The notes under the pieces were generated by a model that ran no database searches, was not told the origin of the DNA, and saw only the letters and a program-made list of their open reading frames with translations. The translations under genes were made by a program, and so were the position numbers. Below are positions 1 through 7,912 of a stretch of 57,323 nt of DNA, piece by piece (position 1 is the first letter of the stretch; every line of letters begins with the position of its first letter). The DNA lies in NCBI GenBank assembly GCA_902785905.1, contig CADAAM010000007.1:1-57323 (forward strand), written 5' to 3'. This DNA comes from Oscillospiraceae bacterium (GTDB lineage: Bacteria; Bacillota; Clostridia; Oscillospirales; Oscillospiraceae).

Positions 1-195
1 GCCGATGGCCTGGGGAAAGCTCGTCGCGGTGCCGCCGCGGGCCAGACCGTGCAGGGCCTCGTTCCACCAGTTGTAGGCGGGAATACCCAGCCGCTCGATA
101 GCGGGGGCGTCAAAGCGAAGCTGCGAGGCGCGCTCCTCGATCGTCATACGGCTGACGAGAGCCTCTGCCAGTTCTCTTGCCTTTTGTCTGTTCAT
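1..195 (-). CDS. Glycoside hydrolase family 3 (beta-glucosidase/xylosidase), N-terminal part
   Basis: Only the first 65 codons are in the window; the gene runs off the left edge. The start ATG (195-193) opens a frame with the GH3 N-terminal block, including an IPAYNWWNEALHGLARGG stretch that lines the sugar subsite in this family and a TSFPQAIG block. GH3 enzymes remove terminal beta-glucose or xylose from oligosaccharides. It lies downstream of, and on the same strand as, the LacI-type gene and beside cellobiose phosphorylase, so a role in beta-glucan or cellodextrin use is likely (inference). No signal peptide is visible, which suggests a cytoplasmic enzyme. Confidence 0.9.
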   Translation of the reverse strand, partial: MNRQKARELAEALVSRMTIEERASQLRFDAPAIERLGIPAYNWWNEALHGLARGGTATSFPQAIG

Positions 196-217
196 CTGCC
201 AAGTGCCCCTTTAATTT

Positions 218-280
218 ATTAATTCGGCAATTAAATAACCGCAAATCTCCTGCAAAAACGTAAGAAATTGCCGAATTAAT
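218..280. repeat. 15-bp perfect inverted repeat with 33-bp spacer
   Basis: ATTAATTCGGCAATT (218-232) is repeated inverted at 266-280, directly upstream of the GH3 start. The spacer is long, so this could be a paired regulator site or a long-loop stem in the GH3 leader. The function is unknown. Confidence 0.6.
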
Positions 281-335
281 AATTGCCATATTTTTCGGTT
301 GCCCCGCCAGGGGCGAGAAAAATGGCATATTTAAT

Positions 336-395
336 CTTATTACTCCGGCTGTGCAACCGTATGGCATGGGAATATTTCATTACCGGAGTAATAAG
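336..395. repeat. 13-bp perfect inverted repeat with 34-bp spacer
   Basis: CTTATTACTCCGG (336-348) is repeated inverted at 383-395. The right arm covers the last codons of the LacI-type frame (stop at 380-382). It has the same geometry as the unrelated repeat at 218-280, and together the two fill the gap between the LacI-type gene and the GH3 gene. Confidence 0.6.
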
Positions 396-1321
396 TCTTT
401 GACCGAGCCGCCCTCCTGGAGATGACCCGTCACGATCACGCGGTCGAGGATCGCGGTGCGCGGATGCTCGATCTGCTCAATCAGCCGGGCCGTAGCCACG
501 GTGCCGAGCCCGTCCGCGTCCTGCAGCCAGGTGGTGAGCACGGGACTGATGATCCGGGAGAGCGGGATGCCGTCGTAGCCCACGGCGGAGATGTCCTCCG
601 GAATGCGCAGCCCCGCCTCCGTGATGGCGTTGTAGCCGCCGATATAGGAATAGTCGTCGGGAAAGAAAATACAGGTCGGCAGCTCCGGCTGACTCAGAAG
701 CTCTTTTGTGATCTGACAGCAGCCCTTGGGATCGTGGAACACACCGCGGCGCATCCACTTTTCCGGAACCGTGAGACCCAGCTCCTCGCACGCGCGGTGA
801 AAACCGGTCAGGCGGTTTCGCGTGACGCTGGTCACCTCGCCGTGAATCAGGGCGATTTTCCGGTGCCCCTTCCCGTACACATAACGCACCAGCGCGTCCA
901 TGCCGGTCAGGTTGTCGGAGACCACGGAGATGCGGTTGTTGAACACATGGTCGACGGTGACGACGGGCAGCTCGGACTGCACCAGCTCCGTCACCATGGG
1001 GTCAAAGTAGTCGACCGAGGCGATCACCACGCCGTCCACGCCCCGGTAGCGGCAGTGCTGCAGATAGCTGGTCTGGCGCTGGCCGACAGAGCTGTTGATA
1101 AAGGTGATGTCGTAGCCGTGCTTCTCGGCCTCCCGGCGTATGCCGTCGAGCATGATGGAGAAAAACTCATGCGCGAGACCGCCGTGCATGGGGTCGACAA
1201 AGAGGACGCCGATGTTGTAGCTGTGCTTCGTCTTCAGCGCGCGGGCCGAGGCGTTGGCCATATAGCCCAGCTCGTCCGCCGTGCGCAGGATGCGCTCTCT
1301 CGTCTCCTCGCCGATGTCGGG
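380..1321 (-). pseudogene. LacI-family regulator lacking its helix-turn-helix
   Basis: The reading frame encodes the hinge (PDIGEETRERIL...LGY, then NASARALKTK) and the complete periplasmic-binding-like effector domain of a LacI/GalR regulator (NIGVLFVD, FINSSVGQRQ, GVDGVVIAS, VDHVFNN, RLTGF, PDDYSYIGGYNAI, SAVGYD). The family's first ~30 residues, the DNA-reading helix-turn-helix, are absent. Immediately before PDIG there are in-frame stops (TAG at 1324-1322, TGA just before), and no HTH is found in another frame. The first ATG (1261) has no ribosome binding site. The missing piece looks deleted, so the protein probably cannot bind DNA as it stands. It likely once controlled GH3 and GH94 through the two operators at 1343 and 1608. 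Confidence 0.75.
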
Positions 1322-1342
1322 CTACGAAAATCAGCCCCTTGA

Positions 1343-1357
1343 CTTAATCGTTTACGC
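1343..1357. promoter_or_regulatory. LacI-type operator O1
   Basis: CTTAATCGTTTACGC is a pseudo-palindrome with a central CG, as is usual for LacI/GalR operators. It differs from the copy at 1608-1622 only at the two bases flanking the central CG in a symmetric way. It lies just upstream of the regulator frame and is a probable autoregulatory site. Confidence 0.7.
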
Positions 1358-1607
1358 TGACTTGAATTTACTCTTTCTAAGCGTGCTTTTCAAGTACTTT
1401 TGCAGAAAAATTCCAATATTTTAAGAAAATCGGCGCATTGGACAATCGGGCGTTTCGCTTTTTGTAAATTTCTCACAAGGGCTGAGTAACAGCGTTAATC
1501 AAATACAGTGAGCAGATACCGAAGAATAGACGTTTTTCCAAAATAATTCCACTTTATTCAAAATAACGCTTGCTTTTTTACAGGGGATGCGTTACTCTAT
1601 AGTTATA

Positions 1608-1622
1608 CTTAAACGATTACGC
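1608..1622. promoter_or_regulatory. LacI-type operator O2 overlapping the GH94 promoter
   Basis: CTTAAACGATTACGC overlaps the end of a TATACT -10-like hexamer (1604-1609) and ends one base before the GH94 ribosome binding site (GGAGGGAG, 1623-1630). Binding here would block initiation. It is the sister of the site at 1343-1357. Confidence 0.75.
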
Positions 1623-1634
1623 GGAGGGAGAAAT

Positions 1635-4070
1635 ATGAAATTCGGTTTCTTTGACGACGCCCGGCGCGAGTATGTCATCACGACGCCGCGCACCCCGCTG
1701 CCCTGGATCAACTATCTGGGGAGTGAGGATTTCTTCACCCTGCTTTCCAATACCGCGGGCGGCTACAGCTTTTACCGGGACGCCCGCCTGCGCCGCCTGA
1801 CCCGCTACCGCTACAACAACGCGCCGCTCGACCAGGAGGGCTTCCATATCTATATAAAGGATGGCGAGACCGTCTGGAATCCCGGCTGGCAGCCCGCGCA
1901 GACGGAGCTTGACCGCTACGAGTGCCGCCACGGCCTGGGCTATTCGATCATCGAGGGCGCGAAGGACGGCGTCGAGGTTCGGCAGGAGCTGATGGTCCCG
2001 CTGGGGGAGAGCTGCCTGCTCATGCGCGTCACCGTCAAGAACGACAGCGGGGCGGACAAGGCGCTCAAGCTCTTCCCGTACCTCGAGTTCTGCCTCTGGG
2101 ACGCGATGGACGACGCCTCCAATTTTCAGCGCAACTACTCCACCGGCGAGGTGGAGGTCGTGGGCGCGGCCATCTACCACAAGACCGAGTACCGCGAGCG
2201 CCGCGATCACTACGCCGTCTTCTGGGCCAACCGCGAGCCCGACGCCTTCGACACGCAGCGTGAAGCCTTCCTCGGCGTCTACGGCAGCCCCGCGCGGCCC
2301 GAGGCCGTCTTCGGAGACGGCTGCACCGACAGCGTGGCCCATGGCTGGCAGCCCATCGCCGCGCAGGAGTTCGACCTGGAGCTCAAGCCCGGCGAGAGCG
2401 AGAGCATCCTCTTTGGCCTCGGCTATATTGAAAACCCGCAGGACGAGAAGTGGGCGGCCCCGGGCGTCGTCAACAAGACCCGCGCCGAGGCCATGATCGC
2501 CCGCTACGCCGACGACACCTCCTTTGATCGGGCGATGGAGACCCTGCGCGCGCACTGGAGCGGCCTGCTGGGCAAATATCAGGTCGCCACCGGGGACGAA
2601 CGGCTTGACCGCATGGTCAACATCTGGAACCAGTACCAGTGCATGGTCACCTTCAATATGAGCCGTTCGGCCAGCTACTACGAGAGCGGCATGGGCCGCG
2701 GCATGGGCTTCCGCGACTCCTGCCAGGATCTGCTGGGCTTCGTCCACATGATCCCGGAGCGGGCGCGTGAGCGCATCCTTGACATCGCGGCCACGCAGTT
2801 TCCCGACGGCAGCGCCTACCACCAGTACCAGCCCCTTACCAAAAAGGGCAATCTGGACGTGGGCAGCGGCTTTAACGACGATCCCCTCTGGCTCATCGCG
2901 GGCACCGACGCCTATCTGCGCGAGACGGGCGACTTCGGCATCCTGGACGAGCAGGTCGATTTTGACAATGACCCCGCACTCGCGGAGCCGCTGCTGGAGC
3001 ATCTGCGCCGCAGCTTTACCTACACCCGCACCCACCTCGGCCCCCACGGCCTGCCGCTCATCGGCCGGGCCGACTGGAACGACTGCCTGAACCTCAACTG
3101 CTTCTCCGAGCACCCCGGCGAGAGCTTCCAGATCACCGGACCCAGCGAGGGCCCCGTGGCGGAGAGCGTCTTCATCGGCGGCATGTTCGTCAAATACGGC
3201 CGCGACTGGGCCAATATCCTGCGCCATGTCGGCCTTGACAGCGAGGCGGACGAGGCCCTGGAGGCAGTCGGGGCCGTGGAGAAGGCCGTGCTGGATGCGG
3301 GCTGGGACGGCGAGTGGTTCCGCCGCGCCTACGACGCCTTCGGCCATGTGGTCGGCGGCAAAGAGTGCGAGGAGGGCCGGATCTTCATCGAGCCCCAGGG
3401 CATGTGCGTCATGGCCGGGATCGGCGTTCAGACCGGTGAGGCGGCCAGGGCGCTTGAAAGCGTGGAGCAGCGGCTGGATACCAAATACGGCATCGTGCTT
3501 TTGAACCCCGCCTATACCCGCTACCACCTTGAGCTGGGCGAGATTTCGAGCTATCCCCCCGGCTACAAGGAGAACGCCGGTATCTTCTGCCATAACAACC
3601 CCTGGATCGTCTGCGCGGAGACCGAGCTCGGCCACGGCGACCGGGCCTTTCAGGTATACCGCCGCACCGCCCCGGCCTTTATCGAGGACATCAGCGACAT
3701 CCACCGCACCGAGCCATACGTCTACAGCCAGATGATCGCGGGCAAGGACGCTCCCAGCTTCGGCGAGGCCAAAAACTCCTGGCTCACCGGCACCGCCGCC
3801 TGGACCTTCCTGTCCATCTCACAGGCCATACTCGGCGTCAAGCCGACGCTCGACGGCCTGCGCATCGACCCCTGCGTCCCCTCCGGCTGCAAGGGCTTCA
3901 CGCTGACGCGCCAATACCGCGGCGCGGTCTATGAGATCACGGTGAAAAACCCGGACGCCGCCCAGCATGGCGTCAAAGAGCTGCGCGTCGACGGCGAGCT
4001 CTTTCAAGGCAATCTCATCCCCGTCAGGGCCCCCGGCACGACGGTCAAGGTCGAAGTCCTCCTGGGCTGA
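1635..4070 (+). CDS. Cellobiose phosphorylase (GH94)
   Basis: This is an 811-residue cytoplasmic enzyme, expected to split cellobiose with phosphate into alpha-Glc-1-P and glucose. Residues 1-50 ([16 protein letters not shown]...[16 protein letters not shown]) match the N-terminus of clostridial cellobiose phosphorylases. The (alpha/alpha)6 barrel carries the [15 protein letters not shown] block, with the DWND at about 480-483 holding the catalytic acid, and the phosphate-site loops near [18 protein letters not shown]. Length and motifs point to cellobiose rather than cellodextrin specificity. The start at 1635 is preferred because GGAGGGAG precedes it; an upstream in-frame ATG at 1587 lies inside the promoter. 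The Glc-1-P formed can enter glycolysis through the phosphoglucomutase at 11.3 kb. Confidence 0.95.
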   Translation: MKFGFFDDARREYVITTPRTPLPWINYLGSEDFFTLLSNTAGGYSFYRDARLRRLTRYRYNNAPLDQEGFHIYIKDGETVWNPGWQPAQTELDRYECRHGLGYSIIEGAKDGVEVRQELMVPLGESCLLMRVTVKNDSGADKALKLFPYLEFCLWDAMDDASNFQRNYSTGEVEVVGAAIYHKTEYRERRDHYAVFWANREPDAFDTQREAFLGVYGSPARPEAVFGDGCTDSVAHGWQPIAAQEFDLELKPGESESILFGLGYIENPQDEKWAAPGVVNKTRAEAMIARYADDTSFDRAMETLRAHWSGLLGKYQVATGDERLDRMVNIWNQYQCMVTFNMSRSASYYESGMGRGMGFRDSCQDLLGFVHMIPERARERILDIAATQFPDGSAYHQYQPLTKKGNLDVGSGFNDDPLWLIAGTDAYLRETGDFGILDEQVDFDNDPALAEPLLEHLRRSFTYTRTHLGPHGLPLIGRADWNDCLNLNCFSEHPGESFQITGPSEGPVAESVFIGGMFVKYGRDWANILRHVGLDSEADEALEAVGAVEKAVLDAGWDGEWFRRAYDAFGHVVGGKECEEGRIFIEPQGMCVMAGIGVQTGEAARALESVEQRLDTKYGIVLLNPAYTRYHLELGEISSYPPGYKENAGIFCHNNPWIVCAETELGHGDRAFQVYRRTAPAFIEDISDIHRTEPYVYSQMIAGKDAPSFGEAKNSWLTGTAAWTFLSISQAILGVKPTLDGLRIDPCVPSGCKGFTLTRQYRGAVYEITVKNPDAAQHGVKELRVDGELFQGNLIPVRAPGTTVKVEVLLG

Positions 4071-4081
4071 AAAACAACACG

Positions 4082-4108
4082 ATCCCCCGGCCTCGGCCGG
4101 GGGATTTT
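4082..4108 (+). terminator. Intrinsic terminator after GH94
   Basis: An 11-bp perfect stem, ATCCCCCGGCC (4082-4092) with GGCCGGGGGAT (4095-4105), is followed by a short T run. Confidence 0.85.
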
Positions 4109-4119
4109 GACGTGTGCGC

Positions 4120-4148
4120 TTGTGACGGGGATAAACATGTGGTATACT
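4120..4148 (+). promoter_or_regulatory. Promoter of the ATP-cone gene
   Basis: TTGTGA (4120-4125), a 17-bp spacer and TATACT (4143-4148). Confidence 0.75.
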
Positions 4149-4206
4149 ATAGACAGAGACAGCCCCGATTGGGGCAGCGGATGCGTAAATAAGAGGAGGG
4201 AACCGC

Positions 4207-4467
4207 ATGAAAATCACCAAGAAAAACGGCAAGGTCGCGGTCTATGACGACGAGAAGGTCATCAGCTCCATACTCAAGGCAAACGCCGGGACGGGGGAGA
4301 GTCTGAGCCGGAAGAAGGCCGCTATCCTCGCGGACGAGGTGTTCCAGAGAGTGACGGAAAAGTCGGAGATCATCTCCACGCAGGACGTGCGCGTCTGCGT
4401 AGGCGCGCTTTTGAAGGAGAAGGGTCTGACCAAAACCGCCGAGAATTATCTCGCGTACAAGAAGTAA
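4207..4467 (+). CDS. Stand-alone ATP-cone domain protein
   Basis: This 86-residue protein consists almost only of an ATP-cone, the nucleotide-sensing domain found at the N-terminus of ribonucleotide reductases and in NrdR. The visible signature is KxxGKVAVYDDEKVISSIL, then AxILADEVFQRV, then ISTQDVRVCVGALLKEKGL and a final TAENYLAYKK. NrdR's zinc ribbon is absent and no reductase follows, so it is neither protein. AAGAGGAGGG precedes the ATG. It is a monocistronic unit with its own promoter, closed downstream by a repeat. Its partner is unknown; binding of ATP/dATP and action on another protein is an inference. Confidence 0.85.
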   Translation: MKITKKNGKVAVYDDEKVISSILKANAGTGESLSRKKAAILADEVFQRVTEKSEIISTQDVRVCVGALLKEKGLTKTAENYLAYKK

Positions 4468-4481
4468 TGACACCGGAAAAT

Positions 4482-4565
4482 CGTAGGGGTCGATCCCCCG
4501 ATCGACCCGCTGAACAACGCACATTGGCGTATGACGGCGGGCCGATGAGGGCATCGGCCCCTACG
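4482..4565. repeat. Two-hairpin dispersed element, copy 1
   Basis: It begins CGTAGGGG and ends CCCCTACG. The left hairpin is GGGTCGATC/GATCGACCC and the right hairpin GGGCCGATG/CATCGGCCC, joined by a ~30-base variable middle. It lies between the convergent ATP-cone and galK genes. Related copies lie at 6785, 35904 and 45409. Confidence 0.8.
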
Positions 4566-4572
4566 GTTTTAT

Positions 4573-5763
4573 TTATTTGAGCTCAATCTCGGTAAACCCG
4601 ACCGGACGGATGTGCATGACGTGGCAGCTGCCGGGGCCGAAGACCTGCTCGATCCGGGCACGGAAAGTCTCCAGCATGTCGTCGGGTACAAAGGCCTGAA
4701 CCGTGCCGCCGAAGCCGCCGCCGTGGATGCGGAACGCGCCGCGGCTGCCGAGTACCTTTTCGCACAGGGCGAGGGCGACGGCCGCGGCCTGCTCGCGCGA
4801 GCTGCCGCGGACGGTGACATTTTGCAGATACACCCAGGAGGAACGGCCAGACTCCCGCACCAGGGCGAGGAAGCGGTCAAAGTCGTTTGCCCCCAGGGCC
4901 TCCACAATCTGCTCGACCCGGCGGTTGTCGCTGTAGATATGCATGGCGCGCAGCACCGCGCGGTCGCCAGCTTCGCGGCGCAGCTCGGGGATCGCGGCGT
5001 AAAACTCATTTTCGTCCACCTCGCGCAGGTACTTCTTGCCGAAATGGGCGCTGACAGCCCCGAGCTCCGCGGGGATGGCGGCATACTCGGCGGTGAGATC
5101 GGCGTGGTCGGAGTGGAGATTGATCATGCACAGGCTGTGCCCGGAGGCGGAGAAGTCATAGTCCACCGGCGTCACCACAGGCGCGGCGGGGTCGGCAAAG
5201 TCGATGGCGATGGCGCCGCCCCAGGCCGAGGCCATCTGGTCCATCAGACCGCAGGGCTTGCCGAAGAATTTATTCTCGGCCGCCTGACCCATGATCGCAA
5301 GCTCCGTCGCGGTGAGGCGGCTGTCACAGAAGAGACCGTTGACCACCGCGCCGATCAGGATTTCAAAGGCCGCCGAGGACGACAGGCCGCTGCCCTGCAG
5401 GACGTTGGAGGTTACGCAGGCGTCAAAGCCGCCGACCGCATAGCCCCTGGCCGCCGCCTCGGCGCAGACGCCGCGGATGAGGGCGCGGGTCGTCCCCTCC
5501 TCGCCCGCAACGGGCGTCAGCGTGTCGAGGGTGAGGGTGATCATATCGTAGCCGTCCGACTTGACACGGACGATGTTTTCACCGTTTGCCGCCGCCGCGG
5601 CCAGCATGTCCATATCTACGGACGCGGCTACCACCTTGCCGTGCTGGTGGTCGGTATGGTTGCCGCCGATCTCGGTTCTTCCGGGGGCCGACCAGACGCG
5701 GGCCTCCCTGTCGCCGAACAGCGCATGAAACTGCCCCAGCAGTTTGTCGATTCTCTCGTTCAT
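4573..5763 (-). CDS. galK: Galactokinase
   Basis: A 396-residue GHMP kinase that phosphorylates galactose to Gal-1-P with ATP, the entry step of the Leloir pathway. It shows the galactokinase signature near the N-terminus (GRTEIGGNHTDHQHG, residues 28-42), the GHMP ATP loop (LQGSGLSSSAAFE) and the C-terminal motif (RIHGGGFGGTVQAF). GLMDQMASAWGG contains the conserved aspartate region. Length is normal. Its promoter overlaps that of the divergent fliB-like gene. galE is about 48 kb away at the right end of the window; galT is not in the window. Confidence 0.95.
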   Translation of the reverse strand: MNERIDKLLGQFHALFGDREARVWSAPGRTEIGGNHTDHQHGKVVAASVDMDMLAAAAANGENIVRVKSDGYDMITLTLDTLTPVAGEEGTTRALIRGVCAEAAARGYAVGGFDACVTSNVLQGSGLSSSAAFEILIGAVVNGLFCDSRLTATELAIMGQAAENKFFGKPCGLMDQMASAWGGAIAIDFADPAAPVVTPVDYDFSASGHSLCMINLHSDHADLTAEYAAIPAELGAVSAHFGKKYLREVDENEFYAAIPELRREAGDRAVLRAMHIYSDNRRVEQIVEALGANDFDRFLALVRESGRSSWVYLQNVTVRGSSREQAAAVALALCEKVLGSRGAFRIHGGGFGGTVQAFVPDDMLETFRARIEQVFGPGSCHVMHIRPVGFTEIELK

Positions 5764-5806
5764 GTCCTTCTCCTTTCACTCTATCCGGAGGGATTTTTAC
5801 TCTATG

Positions 5807-5836
5807 AGCATACCGCGGAAGGGGCCGCCTTGTCAA
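5807..5836 (-). promoter_or_regulatory. galK promoter
   Basis: Read on the minus strand: TTGACA (5836-5831), an 18-bp spacer and TATGCT (5812-5807). The -35 hexamer overlaps that of the divergent promoter for the gene at 5887. Confidence 0.65.
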
Positions 5837-5858
5837 CCGCTTTGACCTGTGGTATGCT
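5830..5858 (+). promoter_or_regulatory. Promoter of the fliB-like gene
   Basis: TTGTCA (5830-5835), a 17-bp spacer and TATGCT (5853-5858). The heptamer TTGTCAA at 5830-5836 serves as -35 in both directions, so the two divergent promoters should compete. Confidence 0.65.
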
Positions 5859-5886
5859 GAAAAAAACATCCCGCGGAGGTTCTGCC

Positions 5887-6774
5887 ATGCTCACTGTCCG
5901 GCCCGATTTCTATGACGAGTTTCACTGTCTTGCCGCGGCGTGCCGCCACAGCTGCTGCGTCGGCTGGGAGATCGACGTGGACGCGGAGACCCTGACGTAC
6001 TACCGGGAGCTCGGCGGCGCCCTCGGGGCGGAGCTGAAAAGGCAAATCGACCCGGAGCCGACGCCGCATTTTCGGCTCACAGAGGACGAGCGCTGCCCCT
6101 TTTTGAATCAAGAGGGCCTGTGCCGCCTGATCCTCGCCCTCGGGGAAGATGGGCTCTGCGACATCTGCGCCCTGCATCCGCGCTTTTTTAACGATTACCC
6201 CGGCCGGACGGAGATGGGGCTCGGCCTCTGCTGCGAGGAGGCGGCGCGCCTGCTGACGCAAGGGGAGGGGCCGCTGCGCCTCGTCGCCGAGAGTGACGGG
6301 GAGGACGACGCGGAGCCGACGCCGCTGCTCAAACTGCGGGAGAAAATTTTCACGATCCTGGCTGACGACGCGCGCTCTCTCACAGAGCGGATGGCGGACG
6401 CGCTCGCGCTGATGGGCCTGCCGCTCAAAGCGTTTGACGCGAAAGAGGCGGCGCGCTTTTTCCTCACGCTTGAGCGCATGGACGAGAGCTGGACGGCGCT
6501 GCTTGAAACGCTCGCCGCCGCAGAGACGGAAGAGCTTGAGCCGCATCTGAGTAATTGGCGTTACGCGCGTATCGCGGCGTATCTGGTCTACCGCCACTTC
6601 GCCGCGGCGGAGGACGAAGCGGAGGCGGGGCGGCGTCTGCAATTCTGCTTCTATGCCGTGCGCCTCGTCTGCGCGCTGGAGAGATACAGCCCCGACGCCC
6701 TGCGCCTCTTTTCCGCCGAGATCGAATACTCGGACGAGAACGTGGAAAAAGCGTGCGAATGGCTGTGGACGTGA
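5887..6774 (+). CDS. FliB-like lysine-N-methylase family protein
   Basis: A 295-residue protein of the FliB / CxxCxxCC (YkgJ-related) family, whose founding member methylates flagellin lysines and uses an Fe-S cluster. Visible features are clustered cysteines at residues 14, 19, 23 and 24 (CLAAACRHSCCVGW), CPFLNQEGLCRLI, and LCDICALHPRFFNDYPG, followed by LGLCCEEAARLL. The C-terminal half is helical. The ATG at 5887 follows GGAGGT. No flagellar gene is present in the window, so the substrate may be another surface or cytosolic protein; gut Clostridia without flagella often carry such genes (family knowledge). Confidence 0.85.
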   Translation: MLTVRPDFYDEFHCLAAACRHSCCVGWEIDVDAETLTYYRELGGALGAELKRQIDPEPTPHFRLTEDERCPFLNQEGLCRLILALGEDGLCDICALHPRFFNDYPGRTEMGLGLCCEEAARLLTQGEGPLRLVAESDGEDDAEPTPLLKLREKIFTILADDARSLTERMADALALMGLPLKAFDAKEAARFFLTLERMDESWTALLETLAAAETEELEPHLSNWRYARIAAYLVYRHFAAAEDEAEAGRRLQFCFYAVRLVCALERYSPDALRLFSAEIEYSDENVEKACEWLWT

Positions 6775-6784
6775 TCGTTAGTTT

Positions 6785-6919
6785 CCGCAGGGGCGACCCT
6801 CGCGGTTGCCCGCAATATAAACTAAACGCACGGTAAATTCGCAGCTTGTACGAATTCGCCGTGCGTTTTTCGTTTCCTTCACGTCTCGCAGCCGGGCGAC
6901 CACAAGGGTCGCCCCTACA
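6785..6919. repeat. Two-hairpin dispersed element, copy 2 (long middle)
   Basis: It begins CGCAGGGG and ends CCCCTACA. The left stem is GGGCGACC/GGTTGCCC and the right stem GGGCGACC/GGTCGCCC. The middle contains a terminator-like hairpin (6824-6870), making this the longest copy. Confidence 0.75.
6824..6870 (+). terminator. Terminator-like hairpin after the fliB-like gene
   Basis: AAACGCACGG (6824-6833) pairs with CCGTGCGTTT (6859-6868), with inner AAATTCG/CGAATTC pairing, and is followed by T residues. It sits inside dispersed element copy 2. Confidence 0.7.
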
Positions 6920-6967
6920 GGAATGAACGAAAGATTCACAAAAGACTGAGCAGCAGACAGGCGCAGT

Positions 6968-7549
6968 TTACCAATCCGGGTACACACGGATCTGCGCGGG
7001 CTGGGAATCGGCGGTGCCGACGCCGTTATAGAAATGGCAGTAGCAGTACCAGCCGTCGAGCTCATAGGGAATGTTGAGGATCTGCATGCTCCGGCTGCCG
7101 CCGTCCCGGACGATCAGATCGGGAAAGACCGCGTTGATTTCGTCATAACGGTAATCCACAAAATCCGGCGATACAAAAATCCAGGCAGCCACCGCCTCGT
7201 CCAGCGTGTTCGCCTGCATCCAGCAGGAGCCCTCAATATACACCCACTCGCTTGTCGGACTTTTGATGATGACGGGATAGCCCGCAGGCGGCTGGGTGTT
7301 CTGCGGGACGTAGTTTGTCCGCAGCGGCGTGACCGGCGGAGGCGTCGGCTCGGGACTGGGGGGCGGAACCGGCGTCGGAACCGGCGTTGGGACCGGCGTT
7401 GGGACCGGTGTCGGCACAGGTGTGGGTGTCGGCGCGGGCGTTGCCGCCGGCGTCGGTGCCGGAGTGTCGGACGGCCTGACCGTTCGGGAGCAGGCGGGCA
7501 GCAGAAGGAGCAGAAGCAGAGCCAAACAAAACAGCCGACGTCTATTCAT
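6968..7549 (-). CDS. Lipoprotein with Pro-Thr linker and Ig-like domain
   Basis: A 193-residue exported lipoprotein. The start ATG (7549) follows AGGAGAAG; a longer frame upstream has no better signal. Residues 1-20 form a lipoprotein signal peptide ending LLLPACS, with the cysteine as the lipidation site. A linker of repeated PTPV units follows (about residues 30-65). The C-terminal domain of about 110 residues has the look of an Ig-like fold (WVYIEGSCWMQANT, a GWYCYCHFYNGVG core, final QPAQIRVYPDW). It is probably a surface-anchored protein of unknown binding function. It is the last gene of the run that includes the glucosidase. Confidence 0.8.
   Translation of the reverse strand: MNRRRLFCLALLLLLLLPACSRTVRPSDTPAPTPAATPAPTPTPVPTPVPTPVPTPVPTPVPPPSPEPTPPPVTPLRTNYVPQNTQPPAGYPVIIKSPTSEWVYIEGSCWMQANTLDEAVAAWIFVSPDFVDYRYDEINAVFPDLIVRDGGSRSMQILNIPYELDGWYCYCHFYNGVGTADSQPAQIRVYPDW
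7372..7430. repeat. 12-bp tandem minisatellite coding for PTPV repeats
   Basis: Near-identical 12-mers (GGAACCGGCGTC, GGGACCGGCGTT, GGCACAGGTGTG) encode the alternating Pro-Thr-Pro-Val linker of the lipoprotein. This kind of tract changes copy number by slippage. Confidence 0.8.
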
Positions 7550-7590
7550 TTTGCTTCTCCTTCCTGTCTTCCCGCAGCGTTGGGAAAAAC

Positions 7591-7902
7591 TCAAATGATC
7601 TCGCTCACGGGGACGGCGTTCTGGATCCGGCCCGTGGCGCGGCGGACGGCCATGTTGGCAAGCATCAGATTTTGCCGGTCGTTCTCCGCGACTTCAATGT
7701 GCCATATCGTGCGCAGGCGCGATTCTTTCCGAATCATGAGACGGGGGTCGAGCCGCGTCCAGCCCAGCACCGGGTATTCCGATGTGGTCCAGACCCGGCG
7801 GCGCACGCCGTCCTCCTCAAGCGCCGCCTCCACCCGGCGAAACGCCGCCTCGTCGCTGGTGATAAAGACGGTCAGCTCGCGCGTTGTGTTCCATTGAAAC
7901 AT
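7591..7902 (-). CDS. Hypothetical protein, 103 residues
   Basis: I do not recognise the family. The start ATG (7902) is chosen over an upstream in-frame one because AAGGAGT precedes it. The protein has no signal peptide or membrane segment. It reads as a small alpha/beta domain (ELTVFITSDEAAFRRVEAALEEDG, then WHIEVAENDRQNLMLANMAVRRA). It sits 10 bases downstream of the glucosidase gene and so is co-transcribed with it. Confidence 0.7.
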   Translation of the reverse strand: MFQWNTTRELTVFITSDEAAFRRVEAALEEDGVRRRVWTTSEYPVLGWTRLDPRLMIRKESRLRTIWHIEVAENDRQNLMLANMAVRRATGRIQNAVPVSEII

Positions 7903-7912
7903 GGGGACTCCT

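Larger units (their letters stand above)
1322..1634. other. Intergenic control region between the LacI-type gene and GH94
   Basis: About 310 bases with no gene. It is A+T-rich compared with its neighbours. It holds one operator-like palindrome near each end (1343-1357 and 1608-1622) and promoter-like A/T-rich sequence before the GH94 gene (TATAGT at 1598-1603, TATACT at 1604-1609, TTTACA at 1577-1582). Confidence 0.7.

Noticed and set aside
110..367. 85-codon minus-strand frame between the LacI-type and GH3 genes
   Set aside because: It overlaps the true GH3 start, has no family likeness and crosses both inverted repeats.
218..395. Possible invertible promoter (phase variation)
   Set aside because: The two inverted repeats are unrelated to each other, each spacer is only ~33 bases, and no invertase gene is present.
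4612..6774. Single 720-codon plus-strand frame over galK and the fliB-like gene
   Set aside because: The first part is antisense to galK; the true gene starts at the ATG 5887 behind GGAGGT.
7034..7897. Plus-strand frame rich in Arg/Gly over the lipoprotein gene
   Set aside because: Antisense to the PTPV repeat; no start signal or domain.
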